A DNA stretch of 64,000 bases from Bolinopsis microptera (GCF_026151205.1 NC_087074.1:20738765-20802764), one strand, 5' to 3'. Positions 22,141 through 35,640 are shown, counted from the stretch's first letter. Numbers and translations are program-made. The notes: a model not told the origin generated them from the letters alone.

Positions 22141-23329
22141 TAAAACTTGCAACTTCATATTAAATAGGAATATACAAATAAATCTACAATTAATGTGCCT
22201 ACTTTAATTTTAAAGTTTATATGATAAGTACCTTACATGTAATTAGGTACATAGTATTAGACAAGCTTCAGACTGACCTCTCCACAAACCTCTTGACAAC
22301 ATGATAACGCCGGACCTTGTTTGGTTTATTACCCCCTTGATTTCCACCTTCAAACCAATAATAATGTTCATTTGGACCTCAAAACGTGGTCCAAAATTGA
22401 AAGTTGAATATTTTATTCCCTTCATAGACGGCGTTATAATGATTTAGAAGAGGTCGACTGTCATCGTGCTACACCTATACGCTTAGGTACCTTAACATAT
22501 TAAGTGCCATAAATTTTGGCAAAATACTCAGCGACCAAAAATCTGAGTTTTTGCACTACACACTCGATAGAACTTGTAGTTCATCAATGTAAGATATCTA
22601 TGTTCAAGTTCTTTTTCCTAGTGAAGATGTAAATAGAATTATCCTTTACAAATCTAAGCAAACTAACACACTTAATCATACACAAAATGCAATACATAAC
22701 ACGGAAAAAAACCACACTCATCAATAGACTCGGCCAATGGCATGACTGCATAAAATTTACCTGTTTAGATCTTACAGCACCTGCCCTGTTCTGCCTACCA
22801 GTTCATTCCAGTGTCAAATAATAAACATACTATTGGGTCACAAATACTTTATAAGGAACAACTTTATGAACAACTCCTCTACGAGGCAGTCAAATCCCAG
22901 CTAAGTCAAAATTAGTTTGAAATTGATAGTGAAAATGCTACAAATTGTTCGATGGTGCTCTCAGTGTCGATCGATTTTGTTCCGTAACATACAATAAATT
23001 ATCATTAAGGAGGACAGGAACTTTAAGGCATCTGAGGAAAATTAAAACGATGTTAACTGAAACTATCTACATAAAAAAAGCAAGTATTTTCGATATCATT
23101 CATCACTAATTTCAGAACAAATGCTGCACATCAAACAATGTCAATAGTTATCGCTTGCTAGCATCGTAATTTAGTTAATATTTCTACACCTAATGATCAA
23201 GCACATTAAGATGCAACATGAACAAACAAGCTGCATTCATTATTCATATACTTGGTCTATTCTAATTCGTTAAACTTGACTTTGTCACTTTGTCAGCATG
23301 AACATCGAACATTCCAATTCTACATTACA
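22141..23329. other. Intergenic DNA downstream of PPEF
   Basis: AT-rich; no exon or repeat recognised. It probably contains the 3' UTR of the minus-strand PPEF gene close to 23330. Confidence 0.4.
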
Positions 23330-25235
23330 TTAATAAATCGATAGTGTCATGGTCAAATATTCCATTGTAAAAACTGGTTGTCGACTTCTGCAACTCTCCA
23401 AAAACTCGTTGAATTTAATTTCCCCGTCCTTGTTGATGTCCTGTGTCCACTAGGTTGTCCAGGTCATCAGGGGAGAGGGGATGAGCCGTAAGTTTGGCCA
23501 GGAGTTCCACACTGCTTCTTAACTCTTCACGTGATAACAGCCCTGAAATCATAAGGGGTTCCGTGAGAAACTTGAGATTATCTCACGAGTGCTCGCTCAG
23601 TTTGTATTAGTGAAGTTTATTAAGCCTGCGTTCGCGTTCTTAGTTTAGTTAGTACGCTTGTTAGTTAATGCTTCATTTAAAAAAGAAATATTGCATGTAG
23701 GTGAGTGGGCACAGTTAAAAATTCGCATAGAGATGAAAAAATGTATAGTCTCATTGCGCCAAGCTAGTAATCGGAAATTTTGTGGGAAACAAAAATGTTC
23801 ACTGCATCAATTTTATATCAATTTGTATTTCACGTTCAGACTTTATTAAATTCGCTCGATTGAACCTGAGTTGTCGGTATTCAGGAGCGCTGAATATTGT
23901 TTCCAGAATGTTTCTTTGTCGAAATATCGTTCAGTTATTGCTTATTAGCGATACTCCCCTCCAATCGTACCGTCCGTGACAACAGCTATTCGTATTTTAT
24001 CTTCCTGAAAAATTGACAAAAAATTTGCAATCAGGCCCACTTTAGGATGTTAGCAACATAATTGGTAACAACCGGAACAGTTTGAACAAAAACATGTTCT
24101 TGTAGTATCGAAACTAAAAAAACCAACAATTTTCACCCACCCTCATCATCCACTTCGACAAGTTTTGACGGAGAGTCCTCACGGTAGGTCGAGGTTTAGA
24201 ACACTACTCTTGACTCTTCCACTCCATCTTGTTATGAGACCTGGACAAAACTTGTTCAGTGAGATTTAATACGAGCATTTCTCGTAACCGGCCAATGTCA
24301 ACCAATCAAATAGCCCAGATTTCTGTCAGCGACGAATAATTCAACTCATACGACAATTACAAGCTAACTATAGGTTAATACAGCTTCTTATAAGCTGGGC
24401 TCGTGCCTACTGTTTTCTCCGTATCGTGACTTTCGAAAACTCGTCCTGTAGTCGCCTTTATCCCGAAAATATTTGAGTTCTCAGATCTCGCAAAGCAGAA
24501 CTCTCAACCATCCTCTTAACCCTGAAAAAATTGCATGGGTAAAAATCATTTCAGTCGGAAAACAGGGTGCTGATGATAAACACGATAAACATAAGACATG
24601 TTTTCGGATTGATTGAGGCGAAATATAGAGACATAAACAGTATATCATATTAGAATATTGTATAAAGGCAAAACCTTGATTATAGTGGCAACTGTTTGGT
24701 GTTTTCAGTAGCCGAAAATTGGATGAACTGAGGCTTGTGACTTTGGTTCCCAGTTTTATGTAGGCTCCCAAATTACTCCGGCTTCGTAGTAGTAATTACT
24801 TGCACTGATTATTGTCTACTACCTGTAGAGAAGATACGTTCACTAATCGAACATAGCTGTTTTTAATCGCTTAACATAACTTGCATGGTATTAAGTAATT
24901 AACACCAGTTAATGAAGAGCCTCGAATCCGGCATAATCTTGATTATCAATCTTCGATTTTTAGATGAAGATCAGTAGATTTTCGATTGATATTTCAATTA
25001 AAAATTAAGATTTAAACTCTCTTATTCCCACCAAATAAATTTCTACATAAAGACCGTCGTGGGTCGCGTCATAAACCATCAGGCTTACACTCGTGTGACC
25101 GAATCAGCAGTTTGAAGTTGTGTTTCATCCGAATGTCTTTTGAAAAATGTCCGGTCCGAAGTATGTGCCGCCTCCACGAAAGTGTTGGGTCAATCCAACT
25201 GCAGCTTTAGGGTCACTCCACAAAAGGTCTAACAT
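23330..25235 (-). CDS. PPEF: Ser/Thr phosphatase with EF-hands (PPEF/rdgC type), C-terminal exons, disrupted
   Basis: Calcium-regulated PPP-family phosphatase (Drosophila rdgC acts in rhodopsin dephosphorylation). Exon 25235-25077 encodes the PPP motif [21 protein letters not shown] and, after a one-base slip, [12 protein letters not shown]. An exon from 24822 encodes [10 protein letters not shown] and [12 protein letters not shown]. Exon 24521-24411 encodes [18 protein letters not shown] short exon ending at 24141 encodes [15 protein letters not shown]. The last exon, 23542-23330, encodes [15 protein letters not shown] and the canonical EF-hand loop [12 protein letters not shown], then the stop. 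Acceptor and donor phases fit at 24141/23542. Single-base indels break at least four of the five exons. Upstream exons with the GDxHG, GDxVDRG and GNHE motifs were not found. It is either a pseudogene or a gene in a poorly polished assembly stretch. Confidence 0.82.
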
Positions 25236-25379
25236 CTGAGGCAGAAGGAAATAAGTTGGGTATGGAATAAACGTATAGCATCAACCACGGCCATGGTTAC
25301 AGTTCAGATGGAGCAGCTACAATAGGATCGACCTCTTGTAAAGACTAGTTGACCTTCAAAAAGTAGTGTCGACGAACCA

Positions 25380-25480
25380 GTTTAACGGGTGACCTAAGTC
25401 TAAGGTTCTATCAAGTTGACATCTATACACTCTCGCTTCTGCCACCTGAGCTACATGGGGGGATTGGAACCACATGTATT
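25380..25480 (-). repeat. tRNA-like A box, possible SINE head
   Basis: On the minus strand 'tagctcaggtgg' (about 25455-25444) matches an RNA polymerase III A box exactly, and 'ggttcgtcgac' about 60 bases later is a weak B box. No cloverleaf can be drawn, so this may be a decayed tRNA-derived SINE or chance. Confidence 0.3.
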
Positions 25481-25639
25481 TTCAATTATTCCGTAGTAAT
25501 AGCACGAACACAGAAAATGGTGATATGATTCTATCATTCAGATTTTCGGAAAATCGGTAACACATTCGACACGGAACAGATTGTTCGACAAGCACTCAGT
25601 TCGATAAACTCTAAATAGTCGGGATTCCCAACCGTTCTA

Positions 25640-26945
25640 AAAGTCTATCTCGTAGCTTTCGTGTTAAGCGATTCTAAACGGTTATCACCTCTCTAGATGA
25701 TTCTTAAAACATTTGGACTTCATTGCATTTTTGAAATAATGCAATGAGGGCGTTTTCGGCCCACCACCCTTTTTCAGGGTTTCGCGGTCACTCGAATTTT
25801 TGTATTTCAGCCAGGAAGTGTCTTTAAGACTATTCCCGTTCATACACCAAAATGTGGCCTAATAGCCACATTTATATACAACTTATTAAGCAACAATATG
25901 TTGCGTAATAAGTTGTAATAAATGTGGCTATTAGGCACATTTACCTTAAAATGACTTTCTATTTTCGGAAATATGGCCGAAAACGGTTTTTTTTTGGCTC
26001 GACACAGTTCCATCATTTCCGTGATTTTGGCATTTCCGCCTAGGAATGTCGTAGAGACTATTCTGATACACTCAAAGGTACATAATGGCCACACTTCTAT
26101 ACAATTATGGAAGCAACATATACCCTAAAAAGGCTTATTTTCGGAAATTGTGGTGAAAAACGGATTTTTTGCGGAGCGAACAATGACAATATTCACAAAG
26201 GACAATTCGGCTATTGGACTGTTAACCTAGAAAGGTCTCAAAGCTCCATGAAGCAGAACACAGCATTTGGTCACAAGATGTAAGATGACTCACTTTGTAT
26301 CAGGAAAAAAAAAACACTACAAAAATTGGAGAATGAGCTACTTTATTGGGGCATCTCTCTTAATGGGCCAGCCAGCAGCATATTGTGTCTTACGAAATGG
26401 CAATTTTTCAAAATTACGGTTTTCTTAGTAAAGTCAATGGGTCAGTTGCTAACAGCAAATTGTTTGCAATGCCGATCATGCACATTCATATACTCAAAAA
26501 CGCTCGCTTTAGGAGTTCATTAGTACATAAGTTTAACTATTACTGCTTAGGCGATTTGTGAAAAACTCCAACATTTTTCATTGGTACACCATTTAGCCAA
26601 ATGTAAGACCAAAATTCAACTTTTTATTTATTCATGCATGAAACCATGATATATCTGTCCCAAGAATTCCGGACCTAAAAATAAATCGGGCAAGGATCCG
26701 GGCAGATTGTTCGCTTGAACACTGACCGTACCACTTTATAATATATTGCTTCACTCTCTCGACCAATATTGGTCTGTAATCCTGGATTGAGGCTCTTGGA
26801 TGCAGTTTTTAACCGCCCTCATTGTATTTATTTCAAAATGCAATGAAAGTCCAAATGTTTTAAGAATCATATAGAGAGGTGATAACCGTTGAGAAATCGA
26901 TTTTAACACGAAAAGCTAACGAGATTCCGTTTGTCTCAGACTAAA
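25640..26945. mobile_element. Element with about 110-bp inverted ends, 1.3 kb
   Basis: Left arm (about 25648-25755: 'ggttatcacctctcta', 'aaaacatttggactt', 'cattgcatttt') is repeated in inverse at 26810-26935. Inside lies a second palindrome, 25849-25944, with arms built on 'aatgtggc(c)taatagccaca' and 'caacttatta', and a third related piece at 26020-26110. No transposase frame; a foldback-type or composite MITE is the best guess. Confidence 0.65.
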
Positions 26946-29085
26946 GTTAGCCTCTGTCGAACTTTAGTTGTGCTATTGGACTGTAGTTCGGACCAGTCGA
27001 TTCGATGAGTTCGAAAGAGCGCTCAGAAATTGTTGTTGTAATACGCGGTAATTTAAAATCCGAGTTAGTGCATGTAAAAGATAGTGAAAGTCAGCCGAAA
27101 TCAAATTTAATCCTACAATGCGCGCAGCGTGTAGGTCGATCGTCTATAGTCTGTCACGTAATGTTTTAAAAAGTCATCGCATCAGCAGAATCTCGATGCG
27201 CGTCGCTACGTTTACTTTGACAAAATGTCAAAATGAGACAATGCCAGTATGATAATTCCGACGATCTGATGTGTATCATGAATTTCAGATTAAGATTACA
27301 TCTACAGGGGAATCTGGATGGAGCCCGGTCCTTTGCTTTATCATTACTGGTGCGGTAACTTTCTCTTTGTTGCTTACGAAAGCAGCCCATATTACATATC
27401 TACCTTCTGCCTTTCACCTTCGTCCTTTATTATTTGTGGGCTCAGGGCTGTTCTTTTAGGTCTTTGATTAAGATATACTACGTTACACCTTTCTGTGGGA
27501 CATTATTATGATGGGTGTGTGTGTGTGTGGGTGTGTGTGTGTGTGTGATTGAATCTGATAAATTAAAAACAAGCAGATACTTGCAACTCAATTTGAGGAA
27601 GGCCACACAGGTCCACATTGTATTAAGTTTATCTAACTTTACAAGCCATTTTCCGAAGCCACCATAATTATACATTATGTCTCATAATTAATGCTTTAAT
27701 GTATCATATATAATACATTATGTATCATAATTAATTCATTGTGTATCATAATTAATGAAAATCCTGTCTCATTCAATAAGATCGATCTCGTCTTCACTTC
27801 ATCATTAATTTTAGTTGGAGGACGTAAATTGAGGCATTACTGAAAAGGAGCAATAGTTACTTTCGACTTTATTACATTGCACAGAAATTAAATTTCATAG
27901 TTCATTATTTTCAGTGTTCCTCAGCATTTTGAGTTATTTAATTTGTTCCTTTGGCTTTATCTGACAATTGTCAGCGTTACTTAACATATTAAAAGTGTAT
28001 TTGATAATATTAGAAAATAAGAATTTGTCGAATGTTGCCACCAGTAACAAACCCTGACAGGGTCATAATATGGTGGGTGTCTATTAGGTTACTCTGAAAC
28101 TCAATCCTAGATTATTAAGGTGGTGAGTGTTCTATGTTAATTGTGAGGATGTAATTAAATGTTAAGATTAATAATATGGTAAGAATTCATGGTATGTGAT
28201 CTTGTTCTAAGGTGAAAGCAACGTCATTTTGCAATCAATTTAATAAGTGAATACTGAATAGATGATAAGTTATGTATATTAGAGCACCCCACTCAAACCA
28301 CTCCATATGGTCTTCGACTCTGTTTGAGATTTTATAGTCGATAATTGTAATTTGACTTATGATTAATAATTCTTGTATAACCTCCTCTATCTAGTAATCA
28401 GCTCTATCCACTACTTGAGACACTCAATTCCACAACCAAGCTGCACTTTTAAGTGATTCCAATGTTGTTTCACTTATTCTAGGTGTGGTTTCACCAACTT
28501 ATAAAATCGCAACTTTATAGTGGAAACACTATTGGCTTGAGCCAAGTGTCTCTTCAAGGTCACACACTCTAAGCTTGCTATGGAAACTGTTGGATTAAGA
28601 ATATGATAGAAGAATGAGATAATAAGCTAATAGTATGGTCAGTAAGCGCTTCATAAGCCAAATCATTTCAGGTGTCTCCCATTTAATGTCCTCCAAAGAT
28701 TCAATATTCTAATATTTCCATCGTGTACTGCTATAAGAGATATTGTTCATCGTTAAGATCATGGGAATAATGAGGAAAAGTTCCATTTTCACTAGATGCT
28801 ATGTAAAGTAATTGTAATGTTCCAGCTAGATTTAGTTTACATTCTTTACATATCATCGGGTGATTTTCCCACAATAATAAAGTGGACATCGCGAATTAGG
28901 AAGAAATTACTTAATTTTAAAGTTTTTCACACGGCCCGGATCATTTTACCTAGTTTTCCGGAGGTAATAGCCTTACTTCACTTGCGCAGGTAAAGTATAT
29001 ATTTTACAAAACCGATTCTCATGAAACTTCAAAACTTTGTCACTCCATGACTGACTTTAATCACACCCTCACCGACTCAGATTTT
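26946..29085. other. Intergenic DNA with a TG microsatellite
   Basis: (TG)n with two G interruptions at about 27514-27548, and short 'aattcattgtgtatcata' repeats near 27675-27760. No gene recognised; open frames lack motifs. Confidence 0.45.
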
Positions 29086-29099
29086 TATTAGTTATATTA

Positions 29100-29236
29100 C
29101 TGACGTTATCATTCAACGTTATTCATTTTCAAGTTATCATTTCAACGATATCATTTCAACGTTATCATTTCACGTTATCCATTTCAAAGTTATCATTTCA
29201 AAGTTATCATTCAAAGTTATCATTTCAACGCTTTAC
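29100..29236. repeat. 14-bp minisatellite with many indels
   Basis: About nine copies of gttatcatttcaac with frequent one-base gains and losses at homopolymers. Confidence 0.85.
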
Positions 29237-29484
29237 TACAGACGTAATAGCGTTTATACTGGCATTCTAGACTCCTGGCATTTCCTAGACTCCGACGCTC
29301 TACAAAGTATTCTCCATAGCTAAACATCTAGGTCACTGGTCAGGGCATAGGTTATAATAATATTAATATCTTATCCCGCTACAAATAATACAAGTTGAAA
29401 CAACAGTGCAATTTCTCTGTTTCGACGCCCACAAACCTACTTAACAGCGATGTACAGACAGTTTAGGATATGAGTATTATTCAC

Positions 29485-29812
29485 AAACAAATCAGGGTTA
29501 TATTTCGAAGTGTTGGATGTCAGCAATCAATCGGGTTATATTTCAGACATGGTCGGTATGTAAAACAAACATCTGGGTATATTTCCAGACATTGTTAGGT
29601 ATGTCAGCAAACAATCTGGGTTATATTTCAGGGACATGTTAGGTATGTAGCAAACCAATCTGCGGTTATATTTCCAGACATGTTAGGTTGCCAACACAAT
29701 CGGGTTATATTTTCAGGACATGTTAGGTATGTCAGCAAACAATCCGGGTTTTCATATTTCAGACATGGTAGGTATGTCAACAACAATGTCAACAATCTGG
29801 GATAAATTGACA
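29485..29812. repeat. About 42-bp minisatellite with many indels
   Basis: Seven to eight copies of a unit built from 'gacatgttaggtatgtcagc' and 'aaacaatctgggttatattt'. Copies differ mostly by one-base indels rather than substitutions. Confidence 0.85.
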
Positions 29813-30585
29813 CGGTAAAACGTCTGGTATTATTATTCTGTGGAATGACAACTTTCAGGCTGACAAAAAAAACCGTTAAAAACGGCTTGATCCGGGCTGT
29901 TATATAATCTTAAAAACTATACTGAAAGGTTCTGGAATTTCTAACCGTGGTTACTAGATTGTCAGAAAATAGTTGTATCTGCCATTGGACCCGTAAGCCT
30001 ATGATGAGGACCGGCAATAGCCGTTGGATCACAAGCAGAAAATTTGTCGAACTATAGCACGGCTACTTGGACTCTAGTTCGGACACGTACGAAGTTCGAC
30101 CAGGGGTGATATCTGGCGAACTTAAGTTGTCGACCTATAATGCTTGTCGAATAGAGTACGTGAAATTTGAGTACTAGAAGTACTAGTGCTTTACAAAAAT
30201 TGTCCTGTTTGCCACTCGGTTCTGATCTAGCTAACCGGAAATTAGATTGATATCCGGACTAGTTTCCGGTTTTGCTGCAAATTCTCTGATGGTACGCGGT
30301 TACTAGGGTCATTTGTGTAATAAAAGTGCGTAAGTGGATAGATACAGGTTGAGTGAAATAGATGCTTGTGGGAAAAGTAAATGCTCTATGTTTTTTTGAC
30401 AGATGAATGTCCACTTAATTTTTGATATTTAGGTAATGAAAATATTATACTTTTTAATAATAATACAATTAAAATACTTAACAATTAATAATTTGCTCAA
30501 CCCCATCGTCCTTTATAGCTAGGACATATGATAACGTGGGTAAGACAATTGTCTATTTAGCGACTTTGTATTCTATTTTGAATAT
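29813..30585. other. Intergenic DNA, nothing recognised
   Basis: No coding region or clear repeat that I can support. The stretch near 29985-30150 has repeated 'ggcaatagcc/gaactatag'-type words but no defined unit. Confidence 0.4.
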
Positions 30586-30589
30586 CTTG

Positions 30590-32030
30590 ACCTCGTTTTT
30601 TGTGATTTTTTGAGGTCGTCGATTTTTCAAAATCGAATACAATTTTTAAAGGCCTATCTCAAAAATTTTGTCTGGCTCATCTCTTTTAAATGATTCCCTA
30701 GAAACATATCAAGTGGGCTGTGTGAGTGGGGGTTTCATGCTAAGGCATAGGGTATTTTAGACCTTCACACATGCCCCTAACTTTGTTTCTAAGGTAATTG
30801 GGTACAAAAAATACGATCCAATCATTTACAGGGCCGAAAATGTCTCAGAAAAAAATTTTGGGCGATTTGAGCAATCTTGTAGTACAAAAATAGAGGCTGA
30901 TCCTGGAAAGTTGTTTTTTTAGAGGTTTAATCAATTTAAAGCTCTTTTTATGAACTGTAACGAAGGACAGCTATCTTAGGAACTCAAATCTTTTTGATTA
31001 TGAAAATATTGATCAGACAAAAGTTGTGCCTATTTATATGGACCAAAAATTTCTGTCAACACCAAATTGTTCTGTATTTTCAAAAATTTCGTTTAAAATC
31101 CGATTTTTGGATTTTTATCAATTTTTTTTAACTTAATAATTGTGATATTTTGATTTTTCATCCATTATGTGCATCTGGTCTAGGGTGCAAAAAAATGCCA
31201 CAAACACTGGAGAATAACTAAAAATATGTCATTTAATAGCAAAATTTGAGCTCATAAATTATCTTAAAATGCAGAAATTTTTACCCAATTTTGAGTTCTT
31301 AATTTTGTTAAAACAGAGTTGCCCAAAACTGCCCACCGTGATTCTTATTGCATCTGATAGGGAATTGTCTAGTTTGATGATCCATGCATTTTACCGAAAC
31401 TATTGCAAACCAACATCGAATTATATTTGTCGTTAAATACCCCAAAAATTGCCTAAAATACACGCCATTAAAAAAGGCGCGGTCAAAAATCAGGTGAAAA
31501 TGTTAAAGTCCACACAGTTTTTTTTAGATGGCTGAGTATTCTTAAGTATAACTGTATTCAATTATTAACAAAACTGCCTTGATCAGCATTTTAGCCAAAA
31601 TAATAAATTATTAGGCAATTTTTGGCTAAAAAAGGCAAAAAATTTCTTGACAGTGAAAACTGCTTATTTTTTCACGCGACCGCTTTTGGCATCTTGCAAA
31701 GGTTTTTAATTACGGTTTTTTGCATGGAATCGGGCTAGCGTTTTACAATAAGGAAAAGCTTATTTTCAAAGAAATTTAATGAAAGTCGATTTTAGGGCCA
31801 TGTAGCATTGGTTAGCCCACTGTGCATTATCTGAAAAGTTCAGGGTGAATTTGCTTTTAAAAATGAGGAGATAATATAGATTTTAGACTCGTTTTCAGGG
31901 CACACGATTGAGAACCCATTAGGGACGAATTTAAGATTTTTGGAAAACTGCCAAAAAAATCAACCAAATTATGAGTTAGAATCAAATGAGAGGCAAGATG
32001 AAAATATGTAAAGTTTATGAACTGATAGCC
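30590..32030. mobile_element. Diverged relative of the 41-kb palindromic MITE
   Basis: 30590-30720 shares with 41225-41335 'gattttcaaaatcgaat', 'atctcaaaa', 'ggctc' and 'aatgattcc.tagaaata' in the same order. 31865-31915 shares 'agattttagactcgttttca' and 'gcacgattgaaaac'-like sequence with 41366-41405. The middle (30720-31860) is AT-rich without a coding frame. Boundaries are not defined. Confidence 0.4.
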
Positions 32031-32589
32031 AATGTCACTTTCAGATTTGCTCCTTCATAAAAAAAAATTATCGATTTTACTTTCCAACACTATTTTCAAT
32101 CACCCTGTATTAAAAATGGTACTCTACAATCTGATCTATAAAAACGGAGTACGGCGTTACCACGCGATCAGTCTTTTATCCCGCCCGCTAAATCTACAAT
32201 GTCTGCTAACTTACAATTGAGTATGAGGTAGTCAATTAATGGTCAAAAATATGGCTTATAAGATACATTCACACATAGTTGAAACAGCATGAGACAAGTG
32301 AAAAACACTACAGCTCGTGTCGAATAGAGTGCGGTTGAACTTGATGTTGCGTTACCGGCTCTGTCTAGCATTCCTTTTTGATTTTTTCCCACACATATTA
32401 TAGAAGGACCTAGTGTAATCGGCATTCGGCGGGATTCACTGCCGCAGTTAAAAAGGGTAGGAGCATTACCCGTTGTGTCAGAAACCCGCATTAGGTGAGC
32501 AATTCTATTCGAGAGCCCTCACGTTTCCAATGGTATCTTAAACAATAGTTAATAGTATTGAAAAACACTAATCATAGAAAATTAACTTA

Positions 32590-32880
32590 ACACCACACCC
32601 GCCTATCATATTTGTGAACACGCCATTGCATGGTCGTATGAAAAGTATGAACTCTCTCTCTGCAGACCAAACAGTGGCCCCCGCCCCTATAAGATTTAGT
32701 ATAGACAGCGAATCTTACCCGGGTATATCAATTACATATAATTATGCAGCTACATATTTATATGCGAGCCCCGTATCTTACCGTTCTGCTCAAGCCATAT
32801 TATGTAACATTTGTGGTTACAAAGCATCAATTACCCAACCTACAACGACCGATTTATAAAACCTTTATCATTTAACTTCG
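32590..32880 (+). repeat. Dispersed repeat C, copy 1
   Basis: Shares with 46015-46345 the ordered words 'catggtcgtatgaaaagtatgaa', 'ccaaacag', 'cccc(t)cccct', 'gacagtgaatctta', 'catatataatgca' and 'accgaccgatttataaaa'. The open frame across it is not maintained in the second copy. Confidence 0.6.
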
Positions 32881-33098
32881 TCAGAAGTTTTGTCGGCACT
32901 TACGAAAAATCAGTCCCGCAGAACTCTTTACCGTTTTCTTTGATTAAGCCGCTCGGAAAATTACAAACAGCCAGGACCGGACACACATTCGGGATTAGTA
33001 GTTAGTTTATATCTTATGTCAGCATGTGACCCGAAGTTCAGCGAAGTTGAACTTCTAGATTTTGTGTTGAATTCTAATTTAAAGCAAGTTTTATATTC

Positions 33099-33169
33099 GG
33101 TTCGGTGGTGTAGGGTTATCACGTCTGCTTTACACCGCAGAAGGTCCCGGGTTCAATCCGGTCGAACCT
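33099..33169 (+). tRNA. tRNA-Val (anticodon TAC) with small indels
   Basis: The acceptor arm GGTTCGG pairs with TCGAACC (last pair G-T), the anticodon stem TCTGC/GCAGA encloses TTTACACC with anticodon TAC at 33131-33133, and the T arm contains GGTTCAATCC. Relative to an ideal tRNA-Val, the D loop lacks one base (tagggttatcac), the anticodon loop has one extra C, and the T stem lacks one C. It is therefore a recent pseudogene or an intact tRNA with consensus errors. Pol III boxes are recognisable. Confidence 0.75.
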
Positions 33170-35640
33170 GTCTTTTAGAACTTGAGAAAATTAAGTCAAT
33201 TCAACTGTTTAGTCATGTGTTTCAGAGAGAATAGTTCGTTATCTTTACCACTGTAAAGATAACCAATTTTAATTAATCGAATAAGGAGTGGAATTGGCTT
33301 AATGAATCTTGAAAAAAAACTCTTATTTCTGAAGATTATTTGTATAAAGGTAAGTTGGTAACACGAAATAAAGCTCACTCTTTAACTTTTGTTCTCTCTT
33401 TGTGTTTTAGTTTAATTTTCTATGACTTTTTGTCAATTTCACTAGAAGAAGGTGTATAAATAGCAACTTCAGATTGGCCATCGAAACTTACATCAGAATT
33501 TCACAGGATATATAAGACAAATGTTTTAGTGTGTACAGACTTTTACGCTACGTTAAATAAGCCATTAGGGGGTATTACAGGTACATTGATACCATGTTTT
33601 GCTACAGACCCCCCCCCCCCCACCGAGGAGTCTTTTTACGTGAATCTCTGCTGCATATATTAAAGAAGTCGCTAATATCGTAATGCAAATAACACGCATA
33701 ACTTAATGAATTCCTCACATTTGTTTAAATATCGGTTATTTCTTAATTTACCAATAAACAACATACCGTAATAATGCAGGTCGGTTTTAAGTCTACCGAT
33801 TAGTTAACATTCATACAGATAAAATACTTCTCTGCAGTAATTATTTTAAAAAACTGGTAGGGTAAAATCCGAGCTATGATTTTTGCACGTGAAACAATTA
33901 TTTTTTATCATAATTTGTTCCAACACCGAGTGTGCATCATAAGCCGTGATTTCTGGGGGGAAACTTGATCAATCTAGTAGTGGACGAATCCTCAGGGTTC
34001 AATTTAACATGCTCAGTTAGAAACAACCAGAACTCACTGTGCCATATTTACAGTACATTGTGCTATAATGTACAAATTGTACAGTGTACTAATATGTAAG
34101 TGTGTAGCATGGTTTCAGTAAATGTGTAACAGCACGATAATGATGATGGGAAAACTACACACGGTGTGTTGATGATATGAACTAGTTATGGTAACTACAT
34201 CCTCAGTGCTTCAATACAATAGCCTCCCTCTAATACAGCTGTTTAATTATATACTTATTAACAAATTATTATAGGAATGACAGGATTGCTGTCCACCTTA
34301 ACATTAACTTAACAATGGTCTCTGCGCGCGAATTGGATCAAGATTCCATTACTAACAGCACGAAGCCACACTAATGTCACATTAACCTGTAAAGGTATAG
34401 CGCTAATGGTCACATGTCACAGTAACTTGTCACATGTCACAGTTAACTTGTCACGCTCTAACTCGTACCATGTACAGTTGTGGGCGGGACACTGTTGAGT
34501 GGTAAGATATATTCATTGAGGATTGCGTGGTATGATATATTTATTAAGATTGCAGTACACTGTACAGTGTATCTAGGTATCTTATGTATTATCGGGTTTA
34601 AATTGAAGTTGGAAGTATTTGGCTATTTGTAAGTATAATTGACTAGTATAATAATAGTGAGAAATTTGCAGTATTCACCCGGATTGTACCAGCAGTCAGC
34701 ACATTTGTGGATGCACCGATTAATTTAATAAGTGGCACAGTAAGAATGTAACGCTGAACTTACTGATCCCGGACCCAACTTATACGGGATCATGGTAAGT
34801 TTATCATATTAGCCCCAATTTTACGTGGAATAAATGGAACAGTGAGGCAGTAAATTAGTAGTGTTAGTTAATAGGTAGAAACTCGTTATACTGACTTACT
34901 GGTTAAACTTAGGTAATTGTCGTTAGTCCGTATTTGAGACAAGTTCTAGAATCAAAGACTTGTTTGTTTGTATATAGAACCCGTCCCAATCTCGTCTCGG
35001 GAAACTGACCAAAACTCAATTTTGAGTTTCTATACGAGTGTTACCTGCAAGATTACTGTACCAATATTTTAATAATGGAGTTAGTGGGGATGGTTCAATG
35101 GATAGTCAGGAACCTAATGGTACCAGGTGCCGTATTCGGTACCAGGTACGTGCTAGAATTTCCTGGAAACTGCAGGACACTGGAGAGATGTCATTCATTC
35201 AGATTTTAAGCACTTTGAAGGATCAGTCAGTCAGGACGTTGAATGATTTCCGGATTTAAATGACTCCTGTCCAGGGCAAGTCATTCATTTTAAATTTCTT
35301 CTTGGTGATATTATATAATACACTAGACCAGTTGGCTATTAAGTAGAGCGAATAGGTGGTGTGATTGACAGTTCAGAGGTTGCTCCTTACAATTCAGTTG
35401 CAAATATAGATTGAGCTATAATTATAATAGAGATGTTTGTAAGCGTTTGATACAGAATCATGAGATTCGTGATAGTTTCTACCTTGTTGTACATGGTTGG
35501 AACAATCATGAATCAAATTCATACCTAACCACAGTTCATCATCAGTGTCAACAGCTTATAAGACTGTACATATCTGCACTAGATATCTATATATATCATA
35601 CGCAATTATAAACCCCATTAAAATGAATTTAAATATTGTC
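33170..35640. other. Intergenic DNA, weak exon-like bits
   Basis: A C13 run at 33609-33621. Small repeats of 'tgtcacatgtcacagt' occur near 34405-34450, and an inverted pair 'gtacaaattgtac' near 34070. 35038-35259 is open on the plus strand but has no recognised domain. Confidence 0.35.

Noticed and set aside
25420-25470. Permuted tRNA gene (T-arm-like sequence directly before a D-arm-like sequence on the minus strand)
   Set aside because: No anticodon or acceptor arms can be formed on either side. A decayed tRNA-derived repeat or chance is simpler.
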